Positions 8,953 through 17,702 of a stretch of 64,000 bases of DNA are shown here, piece after piece. The first letter of the stretch is position 1; each line of letters opens with the position of its first letter. Location of the stretch: the NCBI RefSeq assembly GCF_039539445.1, contig NZ_BAABDD010000002.1, forward strand, positions 62,001 to 126,000. Reading direction: 5' to 3'. The notes under the pieces are model-generated. The model made no database searches and was not told where the DNA came from. It worked only from the letters and a program-made list of their open reading frames with translations. The DNA is from Salinactinospora qingdaonensis. Its GTDB lineage: Bacteria; Actinomycetota; Actinomycetes; Streptosporangiales; Streptosporangiaceae. The translations under genes were made by a program, and so were the position numbers.

Positions 8953-10364
8953 TGACGTCTATCGCCCACCCCGAGCTTGAGGGGCTCGGCAACTACGAAT
9001 ACGGCTGGGCCGACCCCGATGTGGCCGGCGCGTCCGCGCGACGTGGCCTGAGCGAGGAGGTCGTCCGCGACATCTCCGCGCAGAAGGGCGAGCCGGAGTG
9101 GATGCGTGACCTTCGTCTCAAGGCCCTGCGGCTGTTCGACAAGAAGCCGATCCCCACGTGGGGCGCTGACCTCTCCGGTATCGACTTCGACCAGATCAAG
9201 TACTTCGTGCGCTCCACGGAGGAGCAGGCCACCTCCTGGGACGATCTGCCCGCCGACATCAAGAACACCTACGACAAGCTGGGCATCCCCGAGGCGGAGA
9301 AGCAGCGTCTCGTCGCCGGGGTCGCCGCGCAGTACGAGTCGGAGGTCGTCTACCACCAGATCCGCGAGGATCTGGAGGCCCAAGGCGTGCTCTTCCTCGA
9401 CACCGACACCGCCCTGCGCGAGCACCCGGAACTGTTCCGCGAGTACTTCGGCACGGTCATCCCGCCCGGTGACAACAAGTTCGCCTCGCTCAACAGCGCC
9501 GTGTGGAGCGGCGGGTCCTTCATCTACGTGCCGCCGAACGTGCACGTGGAGATCCCGCTGCAAGCCTATTTCCGGATCAACACCGAGAACATGGGCCAGT
9601 TCGAGCGGACGCTGATCATCGTCGACGAGGGCGCCTACGTCCACTACGTCGAGGGCTGCACGGCCCCGATCTACAAGTCCGACTCGCTGCACTCGGCGGT
9701 GGTGGAGATCATCGTCAAGGAGAACGCCCGCTGCCGGTACACGACCATCCAGAACTGGTCGAACAACGTCTACAACCTGGTCACCAAGCGTGCCGTCGCC
9801 TACGAGGGCGCCACCATGGAGTGGATCGACGGCAACCTCGGCTCCCAGGTCACCATGAAGTACCCCGCCGTCTACCTCATGGGCGAGCACGCCAAGGGCG
9901 AGACCCTGTCGGTGGCCTTCGCCGGCGAGGGCCAGCACCAAGACGCCGGCTCCAAGATGGTGCACTGCGCGCCGAACACCTCCTCGACCATCGTGTCCAA
10001 GTCGGTCGCCCGCAGCGGTGGTCGGGCCTCGTACCGGGGGCTGGTCCAGGTGCAGGAGGGCGCCAACCACTCCAAGTCCACCGTCAAGTGTGACGCGCTG
10101 CTCATCGACACCGAGAGCCGTTCCGACACCTACCCCTACAACGACATCCGCGAAGACGACGTCGAGATGGGGCACGAGGCCACAGTCTCCAAGGTCAGCG
10201 AGGACCAGCTCTTTTACCTCATGAGCCGCGGCCTCGACGAGGACGAGGCTATGGCCATGATCGTGCGCGGCTTCGTCGAGCCCATCGCGCGCGAGCTGCC
10301 CATGGAGTACGCCCTCGAACTGAACCGGCTGATCGAACTGCAAATGGAAGGAGCCGTCGGTTAG
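8952..10364 (+). CDS. sufB: SufB, Fe-S cluster scaffold subunit
   Basis: Scaffold subunit of the SufBCD complex on which Fe-S clusters are assembled. The 470-residue length and sequence are typical: early EPEWMRDLRLKALRLF, then PPGDNKFASLNSAVWSGGSF, the conserved VHYVEGCTAPIYKSDSLH, and a C-terminal LFYLMSRGLDEDEAMAMIVR that contacts SufC. The ATG at 8952 has AGGAGGAT about 9 nt upstream and overlaps the sufR stop by one base; the frame open further upstream lies inside sufR and is rejected. sufD begins 2 bp after its stop. Confidence 0.96.
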   Translation: MTSIAHPELEGLGNYEYGWADPDVAGASARRGLSEEVVRDISAQKGEPEWMRDLRLKALRLFDKKPIPTWGADLSGIDFDQIKYFVRSTEEQATSWDDLPADIKNTYDKLGIPEAEKQRLVAGVAAQYESEVVYHQIREDLEAQGVLFLDTDTALREHPELFREYFGTVIPPGDNKFASLNSAVWSGGSFIYVPPNVHVEIPLQAYFRINTENMGQFERTLIIVDEGAYVHYVEGCTAPIYKSDSLHSAVVEIIVKENARCRYTTIQNWSNNVYNLVTKRAVAYEGATMEWIDGNLGSQVTMKYPAVYLMGEHAKGETLSVAFAGEGQHQDAGSKMVHCAPNTSSTIVSKSVARSGGRASYRGLVQVQEGANHSKSTVKCDALLIDTESRSDTYPYNDIREDDVEMGHEATVSKVSEDQLFYLMSRGLDEDEAMAMIVRGFVEPIARELPMEYALELNRLIELQMEGAVG

Positions 10365-10366
10365 GC

Positions 10367-11539
10367 ATGGCCAGCCCCAATCTCGGCATCAAGGAGCACA
10401 GCCACGGGGGCGGGGACGTCCCCATCTCCCGGGTCGACGTCCACGGGTCCTTCGACCCGGCGGACTTCCCCAAGCCCACCGGGCGTGAGGAGGAGTGGCG
10501 TTTCACGCCACTGCGGCGGCTGCGTGGCCTGCACGACCGTACGGCCAGTTCAGCGGACGAACGCGGCGCGGTTTCGGTCGAAACCACCGCGCCGGAGGCG
10601 GTTTCGGTCGAGACGGTCGGCCGCGACGACGAGCGGCTCGCCCGTTCGTTTTTGCCCAACGACCGGGTGAGCGCTTTGGCCTACACCTCCTTCGAACAGG
10701 CCACCGTCGTCACGGTGCCCAAGGAGACCGAGGTCGACGACACGGTGTTCGTCCGTGTCAACGGCGTCGAGGACGGCCACGCCTACGGCCACATCCTCAT
10801 CCACGCCCAGCGCCACAGCTCGGCCACCGTCGTGCTGGAGTACGCCGGCAACTGCGTCTACGCCGACAACGTCGAATTCGTCGTCGAGGACGGTGCCCGG
10901 CTCACCGTGGTCAGCCTGCAAGACTGGGCCGATGAGGCCGTGCACGTCTCGCACCAGTACACGCGGCTGGCTCGCGACGCCCAGTTCAAGAGCTTCGTGG
11001 TCACCCTCGGCGGCGACCTCGTGCGCCTTTCGCCCAGCGTGCGCTACGACGCTGCCGGCGGCGACGCCGAACTGCACGGGCTGTACTTCACCGGCGGGGG
11101 CCAGCACCACGAACACCGCTCCCTCATCGACCACAACGTCTCCAAGACGCGCAGCCGGGTCGACTACAAGGGCGCGCTCAGTGGCGAAGACGCGCACGCG
11201 GTATGGATCGGCGACGTCATCATCGGCGAAGGCACCGAGGGCACCGACTCCTACGAGCACAACCACAACCTGGTCCTCACCGACGGCACCCGGGTCGACT
11301 CCGTGCCCAACCTGGAGATCTTCACCGGCGAAGTCGAGGGCGCCGGCCACGCCAGCGCCAGTGGCCGCCTCGATGAGATCCACCTCTTCTACCTGATGTC
11401 GCGGGGAGTGCCCCAGCAGGAGGCCCGCCGGCTGGTCATCCGTGGCTTCTTCGCCGACTTCCTCAGCAGGATTGAGGTGCCGGAGCTACGGGACCGGATC
11501 ATGGACGAGGTCGAGGAGAAGCTGGCCCAACACGAGTGA
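10367..11539 (+). CDS. sufD: SufD, Fe-S cluster assembly protein
   Basis: Partner of SufB in the SufBC2D complex. The 390-residue protein shows GREEEWRFTPLRRLRGL near the N-terminus, the beta-helix core, conserved LIDHNVSKTRSRVDYKGALS, and a C-terminal LFYLMSRGVPQQEARRLVIR that parallels the SufC-binding helix of SufB. A ribosome site GAAGGAG lies upstream of ATG 10367. An imperfect 30-bp tandem duplication at about 10571-10610 encodes two SVET-containing decapeptides in the variable N-terminal part, probably a lineage-specific insertion without functional meaning. Confidence 0.95.
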   Translation: MASPNLGIKEHSHGGGDVPISRVDVHGSFDPADFPKPTGREEEWRFTPLRRLRGLHDRTASSADERGAVSVETTAPEAVSVETVGRDDERLARSFLPNDRVSALAYTSFEQATVVTVPKETEVDDTVFVRVNGVEDGHAYGHILIHAQRHSSATVVLEYAGNCVYADNVEFVVEDGARLTVVSLQDWADEAVHVSHQYTRLARDAQFKSFVVTLGGDLVRLSPSVRYDAAGGDAELHGLYFTGGGQHHEHRSLIDHNVSKTRSRVDYKGALSGEDAHAVWIGDVIIGEGTEGTDSYEHNHNLVLTDGTRVDSVPNLEIFTGEVEGAGHASASGRLDEIHLFYLMSRGVPQQEARRLVIRGFFADFLSRIEVPELRDRIMDEVEEKLAQHE

Positions 11540-11605
11540 CCGGAAAAAGCCATCCGGTCGCGGCAGTAACCGAATCAACCCACAACAGCATGTGACGGAA
11601 ACAGC

Positions 11606-11932
11606 ATGAGTGACGGATTCGTCAAGGTCTGTTCGCTGGGCGACATCCCCGATGAGGGAGCGCTCGGTGTGGAGATCGACGACACCCCGGTGGCGGTGGT
11701 GCGCAGCGAGGGAGAGGTGTTCGCCGTTAATGACATCTGCTCCCACGCCGAGGTGAACCTCTCCGAGGGAGAGGTCGAGGAGGGCACCATCGAGTGCTGG
11801 CTGCACGGCTCCTGCTTCGACCTGCGTTCGGGCGCGGCGATCAACCCTCCGGCCACCCAACCGGTAGCGACCTACGGTGTGAAGATCGAGGGCGACGACG
11901 TCTACGTGTCGCTGGACCAAAAGACTTCCTGA
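11606..11932 (+). CDS. Rieske-type ferredoxin of the SUF locus
   Basis: A 108-residue small Rieske [2Fe-2S] protein. The cluster ligands are the paired Cys-His motifs ICSHAEVNL and CWLHGSCFD, matching C-x-H and C-x2-H of the non-heme dioxygenase ferredoxin family. Such a gene between sufD and sufC is a standing feature of actinobacterial SUF operons, where it is thought to supply electrons for assembly; this role is inferred from context rather than shown. The ATG at 11606 follows sufD by 66 bp. The next gene, sufC, starts 24 bp after its stop. Confidence 0.92.
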   Translation: MSDGFVKVCSLGDIPDEGALGVEIDDTPVAVVRSEGEVFAVNDICSHAEVNLSEGEVEEGTIECWLHGSCFDLRSGAAINPPATQPVATYGVKIEGDDVYVSLDQKTS

Positions 11933-11956
11933 AGGATTCCTGAGGCAACAAGAGAA

Positions 11957-12724
11957 ATGACCACATTCGAGATCCGCGGCGTGCGCGCCGACGTCCTCAT
12001 CGGCCAGGAGAAGCGCGAGGAGATCCTCACAGGCGTCGACCTCACCATCAACTCCGGTGAGACCCACGCCATCATGGGCCCCAACGGCTCGGGTAAGTCC
12101 ACCCTTGCCTACGCGATCGCCGGCCACCCCAAGTACGAGATCACCGAGGGCGACGTCCTCCTCGACGGCCAGAGCGTGCTGGAGATGAGCGTCGACGAGC
12201 GCGCCCGCGCCGGTCTGTTCCTGGCGATGCAGTACCCGGTGGAGGTCCCGGGCGTCTCCATGTCGAACTTCCTGCGCAGCGCGGTCACCGCTGTGCGCGG
12301 CGAGGCCCCGAAGCTGCGGACCTTCTCCAAGGAGTTGCAGGAGACGATGGGCAACCTCTCCATCGACGCCTCCTTCGCCGCCCGCGGCGTCAACGAGGGT
12401 TTCTCCGGCGGTGAGAAGAAGCGTCACGAGATCCTGCAACTTGAGTTGCTCAAGCCGAAGATGGCCATCCTCGACGAGACCGACTCCGGTCTCGACGTCG
12501 ACGCGCTGAAGGTGGTCTCGGAGGGCATCAACCGGGCCCGCTCCGCCAGCGACGTCGGGGTCATGCTCATCACCCACTACACCCGCATCCTGCAACACGT
12601 GCGGCCGGACTATGTCCACGTCTTCGCCGGTGGTCGCATCGCCGAGTCCGGCGGTCCCGAGCTGGCCGACCGGCTGGAGGAGCAGGGCTACGAGCAGTTC
12701 GCGAAGGCGGGCGCGTCCCAGTGA
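11957..12724 (+). CDS. sufC: SufC, ATPase of the SufBCD complex
   Basis: Soluble ABC-type ATPase that drives conformational change of SufB/SufD during cluster assembly. Walker A GPNGSGKST, the SufC-specific signature FSGGEKKRHEI and Walker B MAILDETDSGLDVDALK are intact in the 255-residue protein. The Q-loop reads LAMQYPVEVPGVSM, also typical. The start is ATG 11957. Its TGA overlaps the GTG start of sufS by 4 nt (GTGA), so desulfurase production is probably coupled to that of the ATPase. Confidence 0.96.
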   Translation: MTTFEIRGVRADVLIGQEKREEILTGVDLTINSGETHAIMGPNGSGKSTLAYAIAGHPKYEITEGDVLLDGQSVLEMSVDERARAGLFLAMQYPVEVPGVSMSNFLRSAVTAVRGEAPKLRTFSKELQETMGNLSIDASFAARGVNEGFSGGEKKRHEILQLELLKPKMAILDETDSGLDVDALKVVSEGINRARSASDVGVMLITHYTRILQHVRPDYVHVFAGGRIAESGGPELADRLEEQGYEQFAKAGASQ

Positions 12725-14004
12725 CTACCAGCGCGCTCCCAGGGCTGCTCGACGTCGACACGGTCCGGGCCGATTTCCCGATCCTGGCCCGGACCGTGCG
12801 CGCCGAGCAGCCGCTGGTGTATCTCGACTCCGGAGCCACCTCACAGAAGCCCCGGCAGGTTCTTGACGCCGAGCGGGAATTCTACGAGCGGCACAACGCC
12901 GCTGTGCACCGGGGCGCGCACCAGCTCGCGGAGGAGGCCACCGACGCCTACGAGGGCGCGCGCGCAACGATCGCGGCTTTCATCGGGGCCGACCCCGGCG
13001 AGGTGGTCTTCACCAAAAACGCCACCGAGGCCATCAACCTCGTCGCCTACGCCATGAGCAACGCCGCCACCGCCGGCGCCGAGTACGAGCGGTTCCGGGT
13101 GGGCCCCGGCGACGAGGTCGTGGTCACCGAGATGGAACACCACGCCAACCTGGTGCCATGGCAGGAGCTGTGCCGGCGCACCGGCGCCACCCTGCGCTGG
13201 TTCGGTGTCACCGAGGACGGTCGACTCGACCTTTCCACCCTCGACGAGGTGGTTAACGAGCGCACTCGGGTCGTGGCGTTGACCCATCAGTCCAATGTGC
13301 TTGGCACGGTCACCCCGGTTGAGACGGTCGCAACCCGGGCGCGTCAGGTCGGTGCGTTGGTGCTGCTCGACGCCGCACAGTCGGTGCCCCACATGCCGGT
13401 GGACGTGGCCACTCTCGACGTCGACTTCGTGGCCTTCTCCGGGCACAAGATGTGCGGACCCAACGGGATCGGTGTGCTGTGGGGGCGCCGCGAGCTGCTG
13501 GAGGCCATGCCTCCCTTCATCACCGGTGGCTCCATGATCGGTGTCGTGCACATCGACCACGCCACCTGGGCTGACCCGCCGCAGCGTTTCGAGGCGGGGG
13601 TGCCGATGGCGCCCCAGGCGGTGGGGCTCGCCGCGGCCTGCGACTACCTGAGCAGTATCGGCATGGATCGGGTGGCCGCCCACGAGCACGCGCTCGTCGA
13701 GTACGCGCTCAAGCAGGTCGCCGCGATCGACGGGGTACGCATCGTCGGCCCGGCCACGCCAGAGGATCGGGGCGCCGCGGTGTCGTTCGTCGTCGACGAC
13801 ATCCACCCCCACGATGTCGGTCAGGTCCTCGACGACCAGGGCATTGAGGTACGGGTGGGCCACCATTGCGCGTGGCCGCTGCACCGCCGCTTCCACACGG
13901 TTGCCACGACGCGCGCATCGTTTTACCTATACAACTCCCTCGCCGATATCGACACTCTTGTGGCGGGTATTCGGGCCACGCAGCGGTTCTTCGGTACCGC
14001 CTAG
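12721..14004 (+). CDS. sufS: SufS, group II cysteine desulfurase
   Basis: Pyridoxal-phosphate enzyme that abstracts sulfur from cysteine and passes it through SufU to the SufBCD scaffold. The 427-residue protein has the PLP lysine in FSGHKMCGPNGIGVLWG (Lys243), the cofactor-binding histidines in TEMEHHANLVPW, and the catalytic cysteine in VRVGHHCAWPLH (Cys383). GTG 12721 overlaps the sufC stop and is followed by the usual N-terminal DVDTVRADFPILAR. sufU follows 14 bp downstream with an AGGAGGG site placed in the gap. Confidence 0.96.
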   Translation: MTTSALPGLLDVDTVRADFPILARTVRAEQPLVYLDSGATSQKPRQVLDAEREFYERHNAAVHRGAHQLAEEATDAYEGARATIAAFIGADPGEVVFTKNATEAINLVAYAMSNAATAGAEYERFRVGPGDEVVVTEMEHHANLVPWQELCRRTGATLRWFGVTEDGRLDLSTLDEVVNERTRVVALTHQSNVLGTVTPVETVATRARQVGALVLLDAAQSVPHMPVDVATLDVDFVAFSGHKMCGPNGIGVLWGRRELLEAMPPFITGGSMIGVVHIDHATWADPPQRFEAGVPMAPQAVGLAAACDYLSSIGMDRVAAHEHALVEYALKQVAAIDGVRIVGPATPEDRGAAVSFVVDDIHPHDVGQVLDDQGIEVRVGHHCAWPLHRRFHTVATTRASFYLYNSLADIDTLVAGIRATQRFFGTA

Positions 14005-14018
14005 GAGGGCAGCTTGCG

Positions 14019-14513
14019 ATGCAACTGGACGCGATGTACCAGGAGATCATCCTGGACCACTACCGCAACCCGCACAACAAGGGGTTGCGCGAGCCCTACA
14101 ACGGCGAGTCCCACCACATCAACCCCACCTGCGGAGACGAGGTGACCCTGCGGGTCACGCTCAAACCGGCCGCCGAGGAGTTGGATGGCTCCGCCACGGT
14201 CAGCGACGTCTCCTACGACAGCATGGGCTGCTCCATCAGCCAGGCCAGTGCCTCGGTACTGACCGACCTGCTCATCGGCAAGACCGTTGACGAGGGCATG
14301 CGCATGCTGGACGAGTTCACCGAGCTGATGCACTCCAAGGGCCAGACCGAGCCCGACGAGGATGTGTTGGAGGACGCGGTGGCCTTCGCCGGCGTGTCGA
14401 AATACCCTGCCCGTATCAAGTGTGCCCTGCTCGCCTGGATGGCGTGGAAGGACGCAACCGTCAAGTCACTGGCGGCCCAATCAGCGGAATCGACCAAGGA
14501 GGGCGCCTCATGA
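14019..14513 (+). CDS. sufU: SufU, zinc-dependent sulfurtransferase
   Basis: Accepts persulfide sulfur from SufS in Gram-positive SUF systems. The 164-residue IscU-like fold keeps the zinc/sulfur ligands: the cysteine and aspartate in NPTCGDEVTL, the cysteine in DSMGCSISQAS and the last one in ARIKCALLAW, plus the insertion that separates SufU from IscU. I chose ATG 14019 (MQLDAMYQEIILDHYRNP) with AGGAGGG upstream; the longer frame lies within sufS. Its TGA overlaps the ATG of the next gene (ATGA). Confidence 0.95.
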   Translation: MQLDAMYQEIILDHYRNPHNKGLREPYNGESHHINPTCGDEVTLRVTLKPAAEELDGSATVSDVSYDSMGCSISQASASVLTDLLIGKTVDEGMRMLDEFTELMHSKGQTEPDEDVLEDAVAFAGVSKYPARIKCALLAWMAWKDATVKSLAAQSAESTKEGAS

Positions 14514-14860
14514 GTGAGAACGAGACGGCGACGGCCGCCCCGCAGCAGAGCCACGAGGCGCTGCTGGAGGACATCACCGAGTCGATGAAGGACGTCATCG
14601 ACCCCGAACTCGGCGTCAACGTGGTGGACCTCGGCCTGGTCTACGGGATCAACGCCGATGACGAGGCCGTCACGATCGACATGACGCTCACCAGTGCTGC
14701 CTGCCCCCTGACCGACGTCTTGGAGGACCAGGCGGCCAGCGCTCTGGCCGACTACGAGCGCGAAGTCAAGATCAACTGGGTCTGGATGCCCCCGTGGGGC
14801 CCCGACAAGATCACCGAGGACGGGCGCGACCAGCTCAGGATGCTCGGTTTCAACGTCTAG
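14510..14860 (+). CDS. SufT-like metal-sulfur cluster assembly protein (MIP18/PaaD family)
   Basis: A 116-residue protein of the DUF59/MIP18 family, the last gene of the SUF operon. SufT-type proteins assist maturation or transfer of Fe-S clusters to targets. The core reads MKDVIDPELGVNVVDLGLVY, then the cysteine in LTSAACPLTDVLEDQ, and the C-terminal WMPPWGPDKITEDGRDQLR is characteristic. The first 20 residues are polar and probably disordered. The 4-nt overlap with sufU indicates coupled translation. A 15-bp hairpin terminator follows immediately. Confidence 0.93.
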   Translation: MSENETATAAPQQSHEALLEDITESMKDVIDPELGVNVVDLGLVYGINADDEAVTIDMTLTSAACPLTDVLEDQAASALADYEREVKINWVWMPPWGPDKITEDGRDQLRMLGFNV

Positions 14861-14866
14861 CGGTCC

Positions 14867-14900
14867 GTTTCGGCTCCGGTGGCCCCACCGGAGCCGAAAC
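14867..14900. terminator. Terminator of the suf operon
   Basis: A perfect 15-bp stem (14867-14881 with 14886-14900) with a 4-nt loop starts 6 bp after the last suf stop codon. A T-rich stretch follows at about 14909. It could also stop transcription arriving from the convergent gene at 14958. Confidence 0.85.
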
Positions 14901-14957
14901 GCTGCCGTGTTTTCCTGGGGCTGCCGGGGCCGCCACGGCGTCCCTTGCGGAGCTCCC

Positions 14958-17078
14958 CTAGTGCGCAGCGTAGAGGGTGGGCCGTAGTTCGCTGACGATG
15001 TCGGTGTCGCCCCGCTTGTTCAGCAGCTCCATCAGGTGCGCGGTGTCGGTGTGGCCCTCTCCGTCGGCGCTGATGCGCCGCGCGATGATCTCCAGCGCTT
15101 CCTCGGTCGACGCCGGGGCGGTATAGCCGATCAGATGCAGCGCCCGGCTCGTGGGGCTGTGGTCGCTCAGGTCGGTTCCAGGCAGCCGGCGGGCGTCGAG
15201 ACGGTCCCCCTGGACCGTGATGAATACACGGTCACCGGGCTGGGCCCCTTGCCGCTTGAGGAGGGGGCGCAACGAGTCGAACGCCGCCTGGTCACGCCAG
15301 ACCAAGACGAGCAGGTCCGCCCCCGGCGCCGTCAGGCACAACAGCCGTCCCGGTTGCAGTCCCAGGTAGGTGGCATACCCCGGTGGGACGCTGACGGGAG
15401 CGCCGTTGAGATGGTCGGCGGTGACGTCGACCCGGTGCCACCAGCGTCCGTCAGGGGCGCGGAAGCAGCGCGCTGAGGTCGCGACATCGGGCGAGGATTC
15501 CTGAGCGGGCGAGGGCGCGGCACCGCTGCGTTTGCGGATGGGCAGCCCGTTGGCCGTGGTGGTCCCCATCGCGGTCGCCGTGCGTGCCTCTTGGGCCAGC
15601 GCCGCGTGCGCGGCAAGCCCCGGCGAGGGGGGCGGTGTCTCCATCGTGACCGAGGAGTCGACCAAGACCTGATTGTCGTGGATGCTCACGCCGGGGGTGC
15701 TCAGCAGCCAGGCGCGCAGCGCCTGCGGGCGTATCCCCAGGCGCGACAGTTGCGTCCCCGCTTCTTCGACGCTGGGTTGGCTGGAGACGATCTCTCGGGT
15801 TTGCCACCGCAGTTGGTGCGGGTCGGTGGCCACGAGCCAGCCGTTGTCCATCCGGCGGTCGGTGAACAGGGTGATGATGACCCGCCACAGTGGCGTGTTC
15901 AGTGACGGGATCTCCACGGAGTGCTCGGGATGGGCGCTGATGAGGTGGTCGATGGTGGCGGCGATGCCCAGTTGCTCGGAGATATCGCGCAGGTGAGCGG
16001 TGACCGGTGCCCCCGCTGTCGAGTGCAGCCATTGCAGCAGCCGTTCCTCGACACTGCGTTGGGCGTTGCGGATCTCGCCGATGTCGACCCCCAGTTGGTC
16101 GGCCATGACCCGGATGCTGATGGGGTCGGCGGCGAAGAGGCGCTCAGCGGCCACGGTGCGCTCTAGATCGTTCCATCCGGCGAATAGTTGGTCGAGCAGA
16201 TCGACCAGCGGGCGCTCGCCCGCGGGGGGAGTCCGTGGAGCCGCTTCACTCTCGCCGTGCCCTTCGGCGTGGTCGCGCATCCCCTTGGGCGGTCCGAAAG
16301 CGGGCCGGCGCAGCGTGCGCCCAGGCCCGATCAGGGAGCTGCCCGCCCGCTTGGTCAGGCCGGCGGAGGAGCGTTCCGGGGCACGCGGGCTTTCAGCCGG
16401 CGATTCGAGTTGGGAATCGTCACGGTTGGCGCGCAGTGCCCGCAGTGTGCGGATCGCCCGCGTGGCCGGACTCTGCGGCGGCGTCTCCTCGGCGGGGGTG
16501 TCGGTGGCGGCCCCAGCGCCCGTGGCGTTGGTGAGGTAAGACAGCGCGTTGTGCACGTGTTCGGGAGCCGAGGCCGGTATCCAGTTGGCGATCGTGCGCA
16601 CCGCCTCCACCATGAGCGCGGGAGAGGGAGCGGGGCCGGTGGTGGTGTCGCGGGTGAAGGGGTGGACGGCCCGCCACATCACCGTGCTGACGACCTCGAC
16701 CAGCCCGCAATTGTCGGGAAAACCCCACTCCCGCATCGCCTTGGGGGAGGTCGCCACCAGGTTCTCCCAACCGCCGGCGGTAGCCAGGACGGTTCCGCGC
16801 ACCGGCTCGGCGATCTCGTCGAGCTCCACGGGCAGTGCGCGCAGGGTAGGGAGGAACTCCTCCAACGCCAGATGGTCCCACTGTTCCACGGCCAGTCGCG
16901 CCAGGCAGTGGGCGAGCCAGGTGGGGCCGGCGATATCGAGAACCCGGGGCAGTGGCAGGGAGCGCCACCACCCCTCCACAAGCCGCTGGTGCCCCAGGAT
17001 GTGTTCCACATCGGCGGCTTTGCACCAGCGGAGGGCGGGGGCGAGGTCGGTGAGGCAGATCGGGGAGACGGCGTTCAT
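14958..17078 (-). CDS. Unrecognised 706-residue protein with a sigma-region-4-like HTH
   Basis: I do not recognise this family. The N-terminal 190 residues are Trp/Leu-rich and look globular. A Pro/Ser/Arg-rich linker spans roughly 195-285. A segment near 300-350 (ERTVAAERLFAADPISIRVM then ADQLGVDIGEIRNAQRSVEE) resembles the helix-turn-helix of sigma factor region 4. A second helical part ending LLSTPGVSIHDNQVLV resembles a winged helix. Another Pro/Ala linker leads to a beta-rich C-terminal domain (GRWWHRVDVTADHLNG onward). No membrane or secretion signal is seen. The ATG at 17078 has GAGGT 9 nt upstream; an upstream ATG at 17105 is possible. A DNA- or RNA-polymerase-binding regulatory role is a guess. 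Confidence 0.75.
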   Translation of the reverse strand: MNAVSPICLTDLAPALRWCKAADVEHILGHQRLVEGWWRSLPLPRVLDIAGPTWLAHCLARLAVEQWDHLALEEFLPTLRALPVELDEIAEPVRGTVLATAGGWENLVATSPKAMREWGFPDNCGLVEVVSTVMWRAVHPFTRDTTTGPAPSPALMVEAVRTIANWIPASAPEHVHNALSYLTNATGAGAATDTPAEETPPQSPATRAIRTLRALRANRDDSQLESPAESPRAPERSSAGLTKRAGSSLIGPGRTLRRPAFGPPKGMRDHAEGHGESEAAPRTPPAGERPLVDLLDQLFAGWNDLERTVAAERLFAADPISIRVMADQLGVDIGEIRNAQRSVEERLLQWLHSTAGAPVTAHLRDISEQLGIAATIDHLISAHPEHSVEIPSLNTPLWRVIITLFTDRRMDNGWLVATDPHQLRWQTREIVSSQPSVEEAGTQLSRLGIRPQALRAWLLSTPGVSIHDNQVLVDSSVTMETPPPSPGLAAHAALAQEARTATAMGTTTANGLPIRKRSGAAPSPAQESSPDVATSARCFRAPDGRWWHRVDVTADHLNGAPVSVPPGYATYLGLQPGRLLCLTAPGADLLVLVWRDQAAFDSLRPLLKRQGAQPGDRVFITVQGDRLDARRLPGTDLSDHSPTSRALHLIGYTAPASTEEALEIIARRISADGEGHTDTAHLMELLNKRGDTDIVSELRPTLYAAH

Positions 17079-17702
17079 CTGCTGGGGACCTCGACCTCCT
17101 GGCATACGGCTCGCGGCGCGCGGGCAAAACGGTGCTGGCGCTCGGTTGCACCTTCCACCCTACGCGCCCGCGCGCGGGTACGGATGGTAAGCGCCGATTC
17201 TGCGCGCTACCGCACTTTCACACGGGCAGGCATGCTTTCCGGCACGCCGGTGGGGGGCCGGTTTCCGGTAAAGCGATAGGACTTCCCGCTGATCGTACGT
17301 GCGGTTGTCCTACATGGGTAGTCCCGCTCTCGGTTGGGAGTGAGAACGGAGCAGGGGCCCCATCGCGCGCCAGGTGGGCACGCTATTTCCACAAAGATCG
17401 TCATGCGCGTGTGTGAGTCACGTCACAGTGTAAAGCAGGAGGTGAGACCCGTCCACAACTGCTGGTGTTCCGTTCTTTCCCTGCCCCACGGCGTCGGTGG
17501 CCACACCCTACGGCCGCCTCGTTTCTCGCGCGGTGTCCGGCGTGGGCTTGGCACGTATCCGGCGGTATGCTTGTAAAGTCTCGTGCTTGTGCTCCGCAGG
17601 CCCGGCGCCCCAACCCCCGGCGCAGCGATGCGCGCACGCGAGTCGTCCCGCGATGCGCTAGCGAGCGGTGTGATGTGCACGAGCGGACGAGCTGGATGAT
17701 GG
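17079..17702. other. Intergenic region between two divergent genes
   Basis: About 620 bp separate the starts of the large unrecognised protein and the SGNH hydrolase. Both promoters must lie here. The centre, roughly 17200-17420, is less GC-rich than its surroundings. No convincing gene, RNA or strong hairpin is seen; the frames present have arginine/proline-rich shadow composition. Confidence 0.4.
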
